NCBI RefSeq assembly: GCF_003666245.1
Contig: NZ_MJLZ01000028.1
Span: 1-57,800, forward strand
Source: Brenneria alni
GTDB lineage: Bacteria > Pseudomonadota > Gammaproteobacteria > Enterobacterales > Enterobacteriaceae
DNA length: 57,800 nucleotides
Direction: 5' to 3'
Shown here: in pieces, positions 31,495 to 42,021 of the stretch
Layout: each line of letters starts with the position of its first letter
Position numbering within the stretch: position 1 is the first letter of the stretch
The notes under the pieces: model-generated
Told to the model about the DNA's origin: nothing
What the model saw: only the letters and a program-made list of their open reading frames with translations
Databases searched by the model: none
Made by a program: the position numbers and the translations under genes

Positions 31495-31502
31495 GACATG
31501 CC

Positions 31503-32315
31503 TTACAGTTTCGGTTGAATGCGGCGCTGCAATAAATTAATCAACAGCAACATAATGAAAGAAACCAGCAACATAAACACACCAATCCCGGTGGCGCCTT
31601 TATAATCATACTGATCGAGTTTAGAGACGATCAGCAGCGGCAAAATTTCTGTTTTAAAAGGAATATTACCGGCGATAAACACCACTGAACCGTACTCCCC
31701 CACACCACGGGCAAACGCCAGAGCAAAACCGGTTAACCAGGCTGGAAGCAATGCAGGAATCAAAACATGACGGAACACTTGCAGTGGACGCGCACCCAGA
31801 CAGGCTGCCGCTTCCTCGATTTCTTTGGGAATATCGGCAAGAACAGGCTGCAATGTCCTGACGACAAATGGCAAAGTAACAAAAATCAATGCCAGCGTAA
31901 TACCAATGCTGGTGTAAGCAATTTTAAAGGGAAACAACGAACCAATCAGGCCATTCGGCGCATAAAGGGCCGTTAGCGCAATACCCGCCACGGCGGTCGG
32001 CAAGGCAAAGGGCATATCGATCATCGCATCGATGATCTTGCGACCGGGAAAGGTATAACGCACTAACACCCATGCCAACAGCGTTCCCAGAATACCGTTG
32101 ATAAAGGCGGCCATCAGCGCCGTACCAAAAGAAAGCTGAAGAGAGAAAAGCACTTGTCGGCTGGTAATCAGTTCCCAGAACTGTACCAACGTCAATTGGC
32201 TGGCATAAAGAAACATACCGGCCAGCGGAATGAGTACAATCAACCCTAAATAACTCAGGCTGAAACCTAAAGTTAATCCGAAACCGGGAATTACCGAGGA
32301 AGAACGTTGTGACAT
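31503..32315 (-). CDS. cysT: Sulfate ABC transporter permease CysT (CysU)
   Basis: A 270-residue inner-membrane protein with six hydrophobic segments and the EAA motif [19 protein letters not shown]. It partners CysW. It lies 111 bp downstream of the binding-protein gene, separated by a hairpin. Confidence 0.94.
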   Translation of the reverse strand: MSQRSSSVIPGFGLTLGFSLSYLGLIVLIPLAGMFLYASQLTLVQFWELITSRQVLFSLQLSFGTALMAAFINGILGTLLAWVLVRYTFPGRKIIDAMIDMPFALPTAVAGIALTALYAPNGLIGSLFPFKIAYTSIGITLALIFVTLPFVVRTLQPVLADIPKEIEEAAACLGARPLQVFRHVLIPALLPAWLTGFALAFARGVGEYGSVVFIAGNIPFKTEILPLLIVSKLDQYDYKGATGIGVFMLLVSFIMLLLINLLQRRIQPKL

Positions 32316-32376
32316 ACCGTGCCTTTAATAGTCATGCTCAGAGATTCTGGCTAATTATAGCGTGCCGACGAATCAA

Positions 32377-32396
32377 AGCCGCTGAAAACAGCGGCT
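32377..32396 (-). terminator. Intercistronic hairpin between sbp and cysT
   Basis: AGCCGCTG-AAAA-CAGCGGCT, 8 bp perfect, with no strong T-run. Such hairpins after binding-protein genes often stabilise the upstream mRNA or attenuate downstream expression, giving excess binding protein (inference). Confidence 0.6.
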
Positions 32397-32426
32397 TACC
32401 AATGCCAACAAAAAAAGAATTGTTAA

Positions 32427-33440
32427 TTACTTATTGATTTCCTGAAATATTTTATCGAATACACCGCCATCGTTGAAGAAAGTATCCTGTGCGGCTTTCC
32501 AGCCCCCGAAATCTTTATCAATGGTCACCAGCTTCACGGTGGCGAACTGATCTTTAAATTCTTCGGCAATGCTGGCATTACGCGGACGGTAAAAGTTTTT
32601 ACCGATAATCCGTTGCGCTTCATCGCTATAAAGGTATTGCAGATACGCTTCCGCCTGTTTCCGCGTTCCTTTACGTTCCACTACCTTGTCAACCACCGCG
32701 ACCGGAGGTTCAGCCAGAATAGACAGTGATGGCGTGACAATTTCAAGCTGATCGCCGCCCTGCTCTTTCAGGGACAGGTAGGCTTCGTTTTCCCAGGCCA
32801 GCAGAACATCGCCCAGTTGGCGTTGAACAAAGCTGATCGTCGAGCCACGGGCGCCAGTATCCAGCACCGGCGCATTGCGATACAACTCGGTGACAAACTT
32901 CAGCGCCGTTTCATCATTACCGCCGGGTTGTGCCTTGGCATAAGCCCAGGCCGCCAGGAAATTCCAGCGGGCGCCGCCAGAGGTTTTCGGGTTTGGCGTA
33001 ATCACTTCAACGCCCGGTTTCACCAGATCGTCCCAGTCTTTAATCTGTTTTGGATTCCCTTTTCTCACCAGAAAAACGATGGTGGAAGTATAAGGCGTAC
33101 TGTTATCAGGTAAGCGCGCTTGCCACTTCGGATCGATAATTTGTTGATTCAGATTAAGCGCATCAATATCCCCGGCCAGCGCCAGCGTCACGACATCAGC
33201 CTGTAAGCCGTCGATAACTGAACGGGCCTGCTTACCTGAGCCACCATGCGAATTCTTGATCGAAATATCTTCACCCGTGGTCGCTTTCCAATGCTTGATA
33301 AACGCGGCGTTATATTGTTGATACAATTCACGGGTAGGATCGTAAGAAACATTCAATAATTCTGTTGCCGCAGAGGCAATGCCAGAAAACAATAGCGTTG
33401 CCGTAGCAAGAGATAATCCCAGACGACGTATTGACATCAT
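32427..33440 (-). CDS. sbp: Periplasmic sulfate-binding protein (Sbp-like)
   Basis: About 337 residues with a signal peptide ending near [36 protein letters not shown] and [14 protein letters not shown] are the sulfate-contacting segments. They match E. coli Sbp more closely than CysP, for example [14 protein letters not shown]. The frame opens at a GTG (33446), but ATG 33440 has AGGGAG at good spacing. It delivers sulfate to CysTWA. Unlike E. coli, it heads the operon in place of cysP, and cysM is not attached. Confidence 0.92.
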   Translation of the reverse strand: MMSIRRLGLSLATATLLFSGIASAATELLNVSYDPTRELYQQYNAAFIKHWKATTGEDISIKNSHGGSGKQARSVIDGLQADVVTLALAGDIDALNLNQQIIDPKWQARLPDNSTPYTSTIVFLVRKGNPKQIKDWDDLVKPGVEVITPNPKTSGGARWNFLAAWAYAKAQPGGNDETALKFVTELYRNAPVLDTGARGSTISFVQRQLGDVLLAWENEAYLSLKEQGGDQLEIVTPSLSILAEPPVAVVDKVVERKGTRKQAEAYLQYLYSDEAQRIIGKNFYRPRNASIAEEFKDQFATVKLVTIDKDFGGWKAAQDTFFNDGGVFDKIFQEINK

Positions 33441-33772
33441 TATCACTCCCTAAAATTGACAGTATTTATTCCCGCCCAGAACATTATATCGCCCCAGGAT
33501 AACGGGTTAATGGGTTATCATTCCTGACGTTTTGCATCAGTTGGACTCAAAAAAATAACGATGAATGCGACTGATTAGCGCGGCTTGCACAGAGATATCA
33601 GACCGACAACATGGAAGTGACAATAGAGGATATGGGAAAGTGGCAAAAATACTGTTTCGCGATAATTTATACTCTCGCGTTATATTGTTAATCGTTATGT
33701 AATAGTTTTCAATCTAAGTAAATGATATTGCCGGAGCGGTCTGCGCTGCCCCCTACTCTGCGTTGTCAGTGT
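33441..33772. other. Intergenic region upstream of sbp and downstream of cdaR
   Basis: About 330 bp without a credible gene. It should carry the sulfate operon promoter. An inverted pair GATAAC/GTTATC at about 33498-33519 is the only regular element noticed; I cannot assign it to CysB. Confidence 0.4.
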
Positions 33773-34546
33773 TTATTCTTCTTCATCCAGTTGCAGAGCA
33801 ACGTACAGCAGCAGACGATCGTCGAAATTACCCAGATCTACCCCGGTAAGCTCAGAGATACGATTAAGACGATACTCCAGCGTGTTGCGATGAATGAATA
33901 ATGCTTTTGCCGTCGCGCCGGGTTGGACATTATTGCGGAACCAGGCGCTCAATGTCCGGCGTAACAGGCCATTGCCGTCCATTACCTTAAGTTTGGTCAA
34001 GGGGCGTACCAGTTCATTCGCCTGCCAGCCACCCCGTAAACTATCCAGTAATACCGGCAACATTAAATCCTGATAATAATAGCAGCGTTGTGAAAGCATA
34101 CGCTGCTTGCCGACGCTCATGGTTGTCCGGGCTGTGCGATAAGACCGGGCAATACTGCCGGGGCCGGAGAAGTAGTATCCCAGAGCCACACGTACCCGCA
34201 GGCGGCTGCTCTCCGTCATGCAGACCAGTTCGCCGTACTGACGTAACTGTCCGGGGTTGCCGGTCAGACCAATCACCCCGACAATTTCACCGTCAATACG
34301 CAGTGGCAGATTGATACCGGGACGAACACCGTGCAAATGAAGTGCAACCGCGTCGTCAATGTCGACAACCCGTCCCTGAGATAGCGCCAGCATTGCTCCC
34401 TCATGCAATTCACCCAAACGCTCCTGATCGCCGCTGCCAATGATCTTACCGCGTGCATCCATGACATTGATATTACTATCAATAATTTGCATTGTCCGTG
34501 CGACAATATCCTGTGCCATTTTGGCATTAAGATGATACGACGCCAT
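33773..34546 (-). CDS. cdaR: Sugar diacid regulator CdaR with large internal deletion
   Basis: From ATG 34546 (GAGG five bases upstream; frame open to 34591) this is 257 residues against 385 for E. coli CdaR. Residues 1-111 match the diacid-sensing domain (INVMDARGKIIGSGD, GINLPLRIDGEIVGVIGLTG). Residues from about 116 match the C-terminal part, including the HTH (ATAKALFIHRNTLEYRLNRI). About 128 middle residues are missing, with the frame kept at ELVCMT/ESSRLRVRV (near 34205-34213). In E. coli it activates glucarate/glycerate genes. The middle linker domain is lost, so function is doubtful although DNA binding and sensing parts remain. Confidence 0.85.
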   Translation of the reverse strand: MASYHLNAKMAQDIVARTMQIIDSNINVMDARGKIIGSGDQERLGELHEGAMLALSQGRVVDIDDAVALHLHGVRPGINLPLRIDGEIVGVIGLTGNPGQLRQYGELVCMTESSRLRVRVALGYYFSGPGSIARSYRTARTTMSVGKQRMLSQRCYYYQDLMLPVLLDSLRGGWQANELVRPLTKLKVMDGNGLLRRTLSAWFRNNVQPGATAKALFIHRNTLEYRLNRISELTGVDLGNFDDRLLLYVALQLDEEE

Positions 34547-34724
34547 TTCAACCTCGGAGGGGAATTGACAATTGCGCCAGCATAACGCCACGTTCTGCGC
34601 CGTACATTGTGCAAATTAACAAAGAACGAGGGGTTCACTTGAAACTGTGGAAGATCTCACAAAATGCAAACCGCGCAAAAGAGGGAGAGCCGGGTGCGTA
34701 ACACCCGGCTTTAACAGAGTGGGA

Positions 34725-36167
34725 TTATTGTGCCAGCAGATAAATATTGCTGTCGCCGCGGCGGATATTCAATGCCAGAACAGCGGGCTTGCTGTCCAGA
34801 ATTTTACGCAGTTCGCCAAGATTCTGCACCGGCTGTTGGTTCACACCAAGGATGACGTCATCCTTTTTCAATCCAATTTTCGCCGCCGCTGAACCCGCTT
34901 TCACGTTATCGACTTTTACGCCTTTCTGATCATCTATTTGGGTATTGCTTAATTCGGCGCCTTCAATACCGGAATAGAGATTACCCGATGCAACCTGAGC
35001 CTGACTGCTTTGCTGTAGCGCCACATCCACCGTTAGCGGTTTGCCGTCACGTAATAAACCCAGCGACACTTTGCTGCCAACAGGCAATGAGCCAACCTGC
35101 GCCCGTAACGCGGCAAAGCTGCTTATCGCCTTGCCGTTCAACGATACAATCACGTCACCCGCTTTAACGCCCGCTTCAGCCGCGGCTGATTTCGGTTGCA
35201 CCTGGCTGACAAAGGCACCGCGCTGCGCATCCACTTTCATCGCCTGCGCCAGTTCAGAATTCAGCTCTGTCCCGGTAATCCCCAGTTCGCCGCGTTTCAC
35301 TTCACCAAACTCGACAATCTGAGCGACCAGACTTTTCACCATATTGCTGGGGATGGCAAAACCGATACCGATATTGCCGCCGTCTGGCGCCAGAATAGCG
35401 GTATTTAAACCGATCAATTCACCGTTAAGATTAAGCAATGCCCCACCGGAATTTCCCCGGTTGATGGCGGCATCGGTCTGAATAAAGTTTTCATAATTTT
35501 CAATATTCAACCCGCTGCGGCCCAGCGCCGATACAATCCCGGAGGTTGCCGTTTCCCCCAGGCCATAAGGGTTACCGATGGCGACAGTATAGTCACCAAC
35601 GCGCAGTTGGTCGGAGTCAGCCATTTTGACCGCCGTCAGGTTCTTGAAATCTTTCAGTTGTATCAGCGCAACATCAGATCGGGGATCTTTGCCGATCACT
35701 TTGGCATCATATTTACGACCGTCATTAAGGCGTACCTGAATTTTGTCGGCGTTATCCACTACGTGATTATTGGTCACCACGTAGCCTTTTTCAGCATTGA
35801 TGACCACACCGGCTCCCAGCGCCTGAAAATTTTGCTGGTTGGAGGGCTGCCCGTCCCCGTCATCATCGCCACCGTCCTGACACATCGGCGATCCCTGAAA
35901 CGGTGAACCCTCCTGACAGAATGGGGAATCCTCACCAAAGAAAGGCTGTAGCTGCTGGGGAATTTTTTCTTTGGCAACGCGGGTATGTCCTTCCACATAG
36001 ATACTGACAACCGCAGGCATGACTTTTTCCAGCATCGGCGCCAGGCTGGGAAGCGAATTCGTCGCAGATAAGGATGACACCGGCTCTGCCGCAGTGGTCA
36101 CGCCAGCCCCCATCGTTATCGCCAGGCTTAACGTCAGTGCGCTTAGAACTAATAATTTTCTTTTCAT
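34725..36167 (-). CDS. degP: Periplasmic serine protease/chaperone DegP
   Basis: A 480-residue protein from ATG 36167 (MKRKLLVLSALTLSLA; E. coli 474). The frame is open to a TTG at 36191, with another ATG at 36182. There is a signal peptide to about residue 27. Catalytic triad H135 (TNNHVV), D165 (DPRSDVALIQ), S240 (GNSGGAL). Two PDZ domains follow. It degrades or refolds misfolded envelope proteins. A sigma-E-type promoter lies upstream. Confidence 0.96.
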   Translation of the reverse strand: MKRKLLVLSALTLSLAITMGAGVTTAAEPVSSLSATNSLPSLAPMLEKVMPAVVSIYVEGHTRVAKEKIPQQLQPFFGEDSPFCQEGSPFQGSPMCQDGGDDDGDGQPSNQQNFQALGAGVVINAEKGYVVTNNHVVDNADKIQVRLNDGRKYDAKVIGKDPRSDVALIQLKDFKNLTAVKMADSDQLRVGDYTVAIGNPYGLGETATSGIVSALGRSGLNIENYENFIQTDAAINRGNSGGALLNLNGELIGLNTAILAPDGGNIGIGFAIPSNMVKSLVAQIVEFGEVKRGELGITGTELNSELAQAMKVDAQRGAFVSQVQPKSAAAEAGVKAGDVIVSLNGKAISSFAALRAQVGSLPVGSKVSLGLLRDGKPLTVDVALQQSSQAQVASGNLYSGIEGAELSNTQIDDQKGVKVDNVKAGSAAAKIGLKKDDVILGVNQQPVQNLGELRKILDSKPAVLALNIRRGDSNIYLLAQ

Positions 36168-36218
36168 GGGAAGATGTCTCATAGTAATCAACAGGCAAGT
36201 CTTACCGTCCGTGCCGTA

Positions 36219-36246
36219 TAAGATAAATATGGCTCAACAAAGTTCA
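36219..36246 (-). promoter_or_regulatory. Probable sigma-E promoter of degP
   Basis: On the minus strand TGAACTT (36246-36240), 16-bp spacer, TCTTA (36223-36219). This is 6/7 and 4/5 to consensus with the same spacing as the rpoE promoter in this window. The leader to the ATG would be about 45 nt. Confidence 0.75.
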
Positions 36247-36299
36247 TCAATGGAAGATGATGAAGCGTAAGAAAATATTGGTTCGCTTTACAAAAGTTA

Positions 36300-37811
36300 T
36301 TATTCCGCCGCCATCAGCCGACGATACTCATCATAGGCATAAACATCGGTCATACCGCTGATATAATCCTGAATTAACCGGGCGCGGTAATAATATTCAC
36401 GAATTTCCTGTTCTTCCTGGGATAAGTGTTGCAGCCCCTCAACAGCCTCCCGGTAAGCCATGCAATGTTTACTGGACAATTTATGATATAAACGCGTTTC
36501 AATCGGATAGCATTTGTGCCTGCTTTCCTTCACCAGTTGGCTGAAATCCTGATACGACATATCAAGCAGCGGACTATAGATATCCAGCAACCCCCGGATA
36601 ACCCGATAGCCCTGAAGCTCCAGTTGCTCAACCTCGTGATGGTTAAATACGTACTTTAATGCAACATTTTTAAATATTTTCAATAAACAATTCTGTTCGC
36701 TTTCATCCTCCAGCAGCGCCTGATTAAACGCTCCGGTATAGATTTCCGGCAAATTATCAATAAAACGTTGCGAGGCATGTGGCACCAGCTTGGCCACCGT
36801 GTTAACCCGCAGATTCATAAAAAATTGATCATTAATGCTGCGCCACGGATGACGATTTTGGTTTTCGAAAGCCCGGCCCACGGTTTTACTGAATAAATCT
36901 CCCGGCTGAACCTCGCCCCAGGTCTGGTGCAGTCGCTCATAGAGCTGTTCAATCGTGAGAATATCTTTCTCTACCGCATCTTCTAAATCGGCAATGCAAT
37001 AAGAAATATCGTCTGCCGCTTCCATAATGTAAGTCAGCGGATGGCGATGAAATTCCCCCATCGATAACTCTTCCCGCAGTGTGGTAACGAATGCTTCCTC
37101 AGCCAGATAATAACCCGGTTTTTTCATCAGGTAGTCGTACTGTGCGGGTACGTCGCCGCGCCAATAGGCCGGCCTGGTGTATTTTAAGATACAACCAACC
37201 TGTCCGTAGGTCAGATTCAGCTTGAGCAAGGTATGCACCATACGAATGCCCTGTGCATTGCCTTCAAAATGGCTTAAATCCTGGCGAATACGGCGTCGCA
37301 ACTCGTCCAGACGGTCATCGCGCAGGCACAGCACGCCAACGTGGCAGCGGTCTGCCCGTTCAGAGACGCCGCCCTGATAGCTGACGTCCATCAACGCCCC
37401 GAACCAGTTATTAATCGCCGACTCGCCAAAATGACCGAAGGGAGGATTGCCAATGTCATGCATCAGGCACGCCATCTCCACCATACTTTCGAAAGGGGTT
37501 TGCAACTGGGCCAACCCCAGCGCTTCCAGCCGGTTATCCCGCTTCAGGCGCGCCAGAATATCTTTGGCGATATAACGCCCGACCTGCTGAACTTCCATGG
37601 AGTGCGTCAGGCGCGAACGAACTGCGGCATTACGTTCCAGCGGGAAAACCTGGGTTTTTTGCTGTAGGCGGCGAATGGCGGCGGAGTTGATGATGCGTCC
37701 GCGATCGCTCTCAAACTGACGCACAATGGAATATTCATCCTCGGCGGTAATCGGCTTACTGCTGAGAGGCCGCTGAAAACTCATTTTTTTCGCAAAATCA
37801 ATACCGGACAT
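36300..37811 (-). CDS. dgt: dGTP triphosphohydrolase
   Basis: A 503-residue protein from ATG 37811 (GGAG six bases upstream; E. coli 505). The frame is open to 37850. The HD metal site is built from [12 protein letters not shown] and [13 protein letters not shown], then HFEGNAQG. It hydrolyses dGTP to deoxyguanosine and tripolyphosphate. It is divergent from mtnN with a short shared promoter region. Confidence 0.96.
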   Translation of the reverse strand: MSGIDFAKKMSFQRPLSSKPITAEDEYSIVRQFESDRGRIINSAAIRRLQQKTQVFPLERNAAVRSRLTHSMEVQQVGRYIAKDILARLKRDNRLEALGLAQLQTPFESMVEMACLMHDIGNPPFGHFGESAINNWFGALMDVSYQGGVSERADRCHVGVLCLRDDRLDELRRRIRQDLSHFEGNAQGIRMVHTLLKLNLTYGQVGCILKYTRPAYWRGDVPAQYDYLMKKPGYYLAEEAFVTTLREELSMGEFHRHPLTYIMEAADDISYCIADLEDAVEKDILTIEQLYERLHQTWGEVQPGDLFSKTVGRAFENQNRHPWRSINDQFFMNLRVNTVAKLVPHASQRFIDNLPEIYTGAFNQALLEDESEQNCLLKIFKNVALKYVFNHHEVEQLELQGYRVIRGLLDIYSPLLDMSYQDFSQLVKESRHKCYPIETRLYHKLSSKHCMAYREAVEGLQHLSQEEQEIREYYYRARLIQDYISGMTDVYAYDEYRRLMAAE

Positions 37812-37924
37812 AGGATTCTCCATTGAGTGCCGCTGCATCACCGTCTCCATTTAACCCCGTCAGCCATGATAGACTAGCCGACGTGATACTTATGCTATTT
37901 ATAACAAAATTTGTGGGGAACACT

Positions 37925-38626
37925 ATGAAAGTCGGCATTATCGGCGCTATGGAACAAGAAGTTACCTTACTGCGCGATCGGATCGAAAACCGTCAAACCT
38001 TACAGCGTGCAGGTTGCGAAATCTACAGTGGTCAGTTAAATGGTGTCGATGTCGCGTTATTGAAGTCCGGTATCGGTAAAGTTTCCGCCGCTCTGGGCAC
38101 CACCATATTGCTGGATCACTATCAGCCAGACGTGGTGATTAACACCGGTTCGGCAGGCGGGCTTGCCGCCACGCTGAAGGTCGGCGATATTGTGATATCC
38201 AATGAGGTTCGCTATCACGATGCCGATGTCACCGCCTTTGGTTATGAGCCAGGGCAGATGGCTGGCTGCCCGGCGGCGTTTATTGCCGATGAGGATTTAA
38301 TTACGCTGGCGCAGGATGCCATTGCAAAACTTCAGTTGAATGCGGTGCGCGGTCTGGTGGTCAGTGGTGACGCATTCATTAACGGCGCGGAACCGCTGGC
38401 TCGTATCCGAGGCACTTTCCCTCAGGCTATCGCGGTAGAGATGGAAGCCACCGCCATTGCCCATGTTTGTCATCAGTTTTCCGTGCCTTTCGTCATTGTA
38501 CGGGCGATTTCCGATGTCGCCGATCAGGTGTCTCACCTGAGCTTTGATGAGTTTCTGGCAGTTGCGGCCCAGCAATCCACCCGCATGGTGGAAACCATGC
38601 TACAGACACTGGCAGAACGCCGGTAA
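37925..38626 (+). CDS. mtnN: 5'-methylthioadenosine/S-adenosylhomocysteine nucleosidase
   Basis: A 233-residue protein from ATG 37925 (GGGGAA upstream; E. coli 232). The frame is open to 37823. [13 protein letters not shown] contains the catalytic Glu12; the C-terminal RAISDVADQ carries the catalytic Asp. It cleaves MTA and SAH, feeding methionine salvage and autoinducer-2 synthesis. Two bases separate it from btuF. Confidence 0.97.
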   Translation: MKVGIIGAMEQEVTLLRDRIENRQTLQRAGCEIYSGQLNGVDVALLKSGIGKVSAALGTTILLDHYQPDVVINTGSAGGLAATLKVGDIVISNEVRYHDADVTAFGYEPGQMAGCPAAFIADEDLITLAQDAIAKLQLNAVRGLVVSGDAFINGAEPLARIRGTFPQAIAVEMEATAIAHVCHQFSVPFVIVRAISDVADQVSHLSFDEFLAVAAQQSTRMVETMLQTLAERR

Positions 38627-38628
38627 TC

Positions 38629-39447
38629 ATGAAACAGCGACTCCTCTGGCTGTTGGGACTTCTGTTGCTTTCGGCGGTTAGCGCGGCTGAGGCGGTGCCT
38701 CAGCGCGTGATAAGCCTGGCGCCCCATGCAACCGAAATGGCTTACGCCGCCGGTATGGGAACACAGTTAGTGGCGGTCAGCAGTTGGTCTGACTATCCCC
38801 CGGAAGCCCAAAAGCTGGAGCAGGTTGCCTCCTGGCAGGGCATTAACCTTGAACGTATCCTCGCGTTAAAACCCGACCTGATTCTGGCCTGGCGTGAAGG
38901 CAATCCGCAACGACCACTGGAACAGCTAGCCAATTTTGGTATTCCCGTGGTTTATCTGGATCCCAAAACACTTGACGATATTCCGGGCGCCCTGATGCTG
39001 CTGGCACAATACAGTTCGCATCCCGAGCAGGCGGAACAAACCGCCGCCGCGCTTCGTCAGCGCCTCGTGGCCCTCAGACAACGCTACGCGGCGAATCAGC
39101 CGCATCGAGTTTTTATCCAGTTTGGTTCCCAGCCGCTATTCACCTCAGCGAAAGGTACGTTGCAAAGCCAGGTGGTGGCGTTGTGCGGCGCTCAGAATAT
39201 TTTCAGCGACAGCCCGGTTCCCTGGCCGCAGGTCAGCCGCGAGCAGGTGCTGATGCGTGAACCGCAAGTCATTATTATTAGCGGCTCGCCCGATGCCATT
39301 GCCAATACACAGGCTTTTTGGCGCCCCCAACTGTCGGTGCCGGTGATGGTGGTCAATGAAGACTGGTTTAATCGAAGCGGCCCCCGGTTATTACTGGCGG
39401 CGGAACAAATCTGCCGGCAATTAGACGAATTGAAAAAAACTGATTAG
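38629..39447 (+). CDS. btuF: Vitamin B12-binding periplasmic protein BtuF
   Basis: A 272-residue protein (E. coli 266) with signal peptide [20 protein letters not shown]. The periplasmic-binding fold begins [19 protein letters not shown]. It hands cobalamin to BtuCD. It is in an operon with mtnN, as in E. coli. The usual next gene, yadS, is not present here. Confidence 0.95.
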   Translation: MKQRLLWLLGLLLLSAVSAAEAVPQRVISLAPHATEMAYAAGMGTQLVAVSSWSDYPPEAQKLEQVASWQGINLERILALKPDLILAWREGNPQRPLEQLANFGIPVVYLDPKTLDDIPGALMLLAQYSSHPEQAEQTAAALRQRLVALRQRYAANQPHRVFIQFGSQPLFTSAKGTLQSQVVALCGAQNIFSDSPVPWPQVSREQVLMREPQVIIISGSPDAIANTQAFWRPQLSVPVMVVNEDWFNRSGPRLLLAAEQICRQLDELKKTD

Positions 39448-39598
39448 CACATTAACCCTCACTGTTTCCACAACGCGACTTTGCCGGTAATATCGCCGCA
39501 GCAGCGGAAATAAAAACAACCCGCCGACGAAAACATCATCTGTGATATAGGCAATTTTTGCGCCGAAATCGGCGCTTTTAACACCAGGTAAACTGAAA

Positions 39599-39871
39599 AT
39601 GAAATATGCGTTGTTTAGCGCAGGCCTGCTTCTGGCGGTCTGTGGCGCAGCTTATGCGGAAAATAGCAGTGGGCGCATTAATGTCCAACTGACTATTCAT
39701 CCTTCATGCGCAGTTGAGTCGCTGTTTAACCAATACCAGATGGCCTGTAATATCGCTTCCGTGTCTCAGCCTAAAATAACCGAGTCGTGCATACCGATCG
39801 AACAGACAACCATATCAGCGGCCAAAACAGAAAACAGTGTGGAAACGCGGCTAATTACCGTTGAGTGGTAA
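39599..39871 (+). CDS. Small secreted protein of unknown function
   Basis: A 90-residue protein with a clear signal peptide (cleavage after GAAYA, residue 20) and a 70-residue mature part with three cysteines. The start of the mature part (SSGRINVQLTIHPSCAVES) resembles the first strand of spore-coat-U/fimbrial domains, but the rest is too short for one, so it may be a truncated or minimal member. A weak AGG-containing ribosome site precedes it. It occupies the place of yadS between btuF and erpA. Function is not recognised. Confidence 0.6.
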   Translation: MKYALFSAGLLLAVCGAAYAENSSGRINVQLTIHPSCAVESLFNQYQMACNIASVSQPKITESCIPIEQTTISAAKTENSVETRLITVEW

Positions 39872-39915
39872 GCCACCCGGCATTCCCCCGGAAGAAGGCA
39901 TCTACCGTTGAAGGT

Positions 39916-39952
39916 AAAAAAACCGTGCAGCCATTCAGTTGCACGGGTTTTA
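39916..39952. terminator. Bidirectional terminator between the small secreted protein and erpA
   Basis: CCGTGCA (39923-39929) pairs with TGCACGG (39940-39946). A run of seven A before it gives a T7 tail for minus-strand erpA transcripts, and GTTTTAT follows on the plus strand. Confidence 0.85.
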
Positions 39953-39970
39953 TGGTTTCTGGCAGGTGAA

Positions 39971-40315
39971 TCAGATACTGAAAGAAGACCCGCAGCCACA
40001 AGTTGTTTTGGCATTCGGGTTAGTCACGATAAAGCGTGAACCTTCCAGGCCTTCAGTGTAATCGACCGAGCCGCCCACCAGATATTGCAGGCTCATCGGG
40101 TCAACCACCAGCGCAACGCCCTGCTTCTCGATGGTCATATCGCCTTCGTTAATCTGATCATCAAAAGTAAAACCGTATTGGAAGCCACTGCAACCGCCCC
40201 CGGTGATATAAACCCGCAGTTTCAGCTCAGGGTTTTCTTCATCAGCAACCAGGAGTTTCACCTTTTTCGCCGCTGCATCAGTAAATTGCAGTGGCAATGC
40301 TACATCGTCGCTCAT
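39971..40315 (-). CDS. erpA: Iron-sulfur cluster insertion protein ErpA
   Basis: A 114-residue A-type carrier, the same length as E. coli ErpA. The three cluster-binding cysteines are in [10 protein letters not shown] and at the C-terminus ([11 protein letters not shown]). It passes Fe-S clusters to apo-proteins such as IspG. Its position between btuF and hemL is conserved, but clcA, found here in E. coli, is missing. Confidence 0.97.
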   Translation of the reverse strand: MSDDVALPLQFTDAAAKKVKLLVADEENPELKLRVYITGGGCSGFQYGFTFDDQINEGDMTIEKQGVALVVDPMSLQYLVGGSVDYTEGLEGSRFIVTNPNAKTTCGCGSSFSI

Positions 40316-40588
40316 ATTTTTACTCCCAACTCAATGCTTATCAGGTGATACACATGCTCACCCAATCATACTCTCATTATCCAATAGCGGGTTAAAACGT
40401 TCAAGATTTGACATTGATTGACCAATTAATCCCCATATTATGCAGCCACAGCGCCAGTTGTCCCGGTATTCTCACCGGGCAGACGCATTAAGTTTTCAGG
40501 CATGATAGCAGCACAACGATTTCATAACGGTGGTCAGTTTATTAGAATGGCATCACTTTCCACGACAAACGCAAAGTCAGGGCACTTA

Positions 40589-41869
40589 ATGAACAAATCT
40601 GAAAGTCTGTATGCGGCGGCGCAGCAACTCATACCGGGCGGCGTCAATTCGCCGGTTCGTGCGTTTAACGGCGTTGGCGGCGTTCCCCTGTTTATCGAAC
40701 GGGCAGACGGCGCCTATCTTTATGATGTTGATGGTAAATCCTATATCGATTACGTTGGATCCTGGGGCCCAATGGTGCTGGGGCATAATCACCCGGCCAT
40801 TCGCGAAGCGGTGATCGCCGCGGTCAAGCGCGGGTTGAGCTTTGGCGCCCCGACGGAAATGGAAGTGCAGATGGCGCAGCTGGTGACGTCACTGGTGCCG
40901 ACCATCGACATGGTGCGTATGGTCAACTCCGGCACCGAAGCGACCATGAGTGCGATCCGGCTGGCGCGGGGTTTTACCGGGCGCGACAAAATCATCAAAT
41001 TCGAAGGCTGCTACCACGGCCATGCCGACTGTCTGCTGGTGAAAGCCGGTTCCGGCGCCCTGACGCTGGGCCAGCCGAATTCACCCGGCGTACCGGCGGA
41101 TTTCGCCCGCCACACGCTGACCTGCACCTACAACGATCTGGCCTCGGTGCGTTCCGCCTTTGAACAATACCCGGAGGAGATAGCCACCGTTATCGTCGAA
41201 CCCGTCGCCGGCAATATGAACTGCGTGCCGCCGCTGCCGGAATTCCTGCCGGGGCTGCGGGCGCTGTGCGACGAATTCGGCGCCTTATTGATCATTGATG
41301 AAGTGATGACCGGATTTCGCGTTGCGCTGGCGGGCGCACAGGCTCACTACGGCGTGGTGCCTGATTTGACCTGTCTGGGTAAAATTATCGGCGGCGGTAT
41401 GCCTGTCGGGGCGTTTGGCGGCCGGCGCGAGGTGATGCAAGCGCTGGCCCCCACCGGTCCGGTTTATCAGGCCGGAACCTTATCCGGCAATCCAATTGCT
41501 ATGGCCGCAGGCTTTGCCTGTCTTACTGAAGTCGCCAAACCCGGCGTACATCAAAAACTGACCGAACTGACCGAACAGCTTACCGCCGGGCTGTCGGCGG
41601 CGGCGAAAGCGGCCAATATTCCGTTGGTGATCAATCAGGCCGGAGGAATGTTTGGGCTATTCTTCACCGATGCCGGGCGCGTCACCTGCTATCAGGAAGT
41701 CATGACGAGCGACGTAGACCGTTTCAAGCGCTTCTTCCACATGATGCTGGAAGAAGGCATTTACCTGGCGCCTTCCGCCTTCGAAGCCGGTTTTATGTCT
41801 CTGGCCCACAGCCAGCAGGATATTGAGCGCACTATCGAAGCCGCACATCATTCTTTTGCCCGGCTGTAA
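40589..41869 (+). CDS. hemL: Glutamate-1-semialdehyde 2,1-aminomutase
   Basis: A 426-residue protein from ATG 40589 (AGGG seven bases upstream), the same length as E. coli HemL. The frame is open to 40502. The PLP lysine is K265 in [17 protein letters not shown], and [15 protein letters not shown] binds the cofactor phosphate. It makes 5-aminolevulinate for haem. It is followed by a strong terminator. Confidence 0.97.
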   Translation: MNKSESLYAAAQQLIPGGVNSPVRAFNGVGGVPLFIERADGAYLYDVDGKSYIDYVGSWGPMVLGHNHPAIREAVIAAVKRGLSFGAPTEMEVQMAQLVTSLVPTIDMVRMVNSGTEATMSAIRLARGFTGRDKIIKFEGCYHGHADCLLVKAGSGALTLGQPNSPGVPADFARHTLTCTYNDLASVRSAFEQYPEEIATVIVEPVAGNMNCVPPLPEFLPGLRALCDEFGALLIIDEVMTGFRVALAGAQAHYGVVPDLTCLGKIIGGGMPVGAFGGRREVMQALAPTGPVYQAGTLSGNPIAMAAGFACLTEVAKPGVHQKLTELTEQLTAGLSAAAKAANIPLVINQAGGMFGLFFTDAGRVTCYQEVMTSDVDRFKRFFHMMLEEGIYLAPSAFEAGFMSLAHSQQDIERTIEAAHHSFARL

Positions 41870-41897
41870 AGCGGCCTGAGTTTTTCTCTGTTTTCCA

Positions 41898-41928
41898 ACG
41901 GCGCCCTCTCTCTGGCGCCGTCTTTTTC
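41898..41928 (+). terminator. hemL terminator
   Basis: CGGCGCC (41899-41905), 8-nt loop, GGCGCCG (41914-41920), then TCTTTTTC. Confidence 0.9.
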
Positions 41929-42021
41929 GCGGGAATATCTGAAATTATTTTCTTTCAGGGATGACAACGCACGCCAAATAATTTATCAATAAATTTATTT
42001 TCTGGAGTAAGCGAAAAAAAC

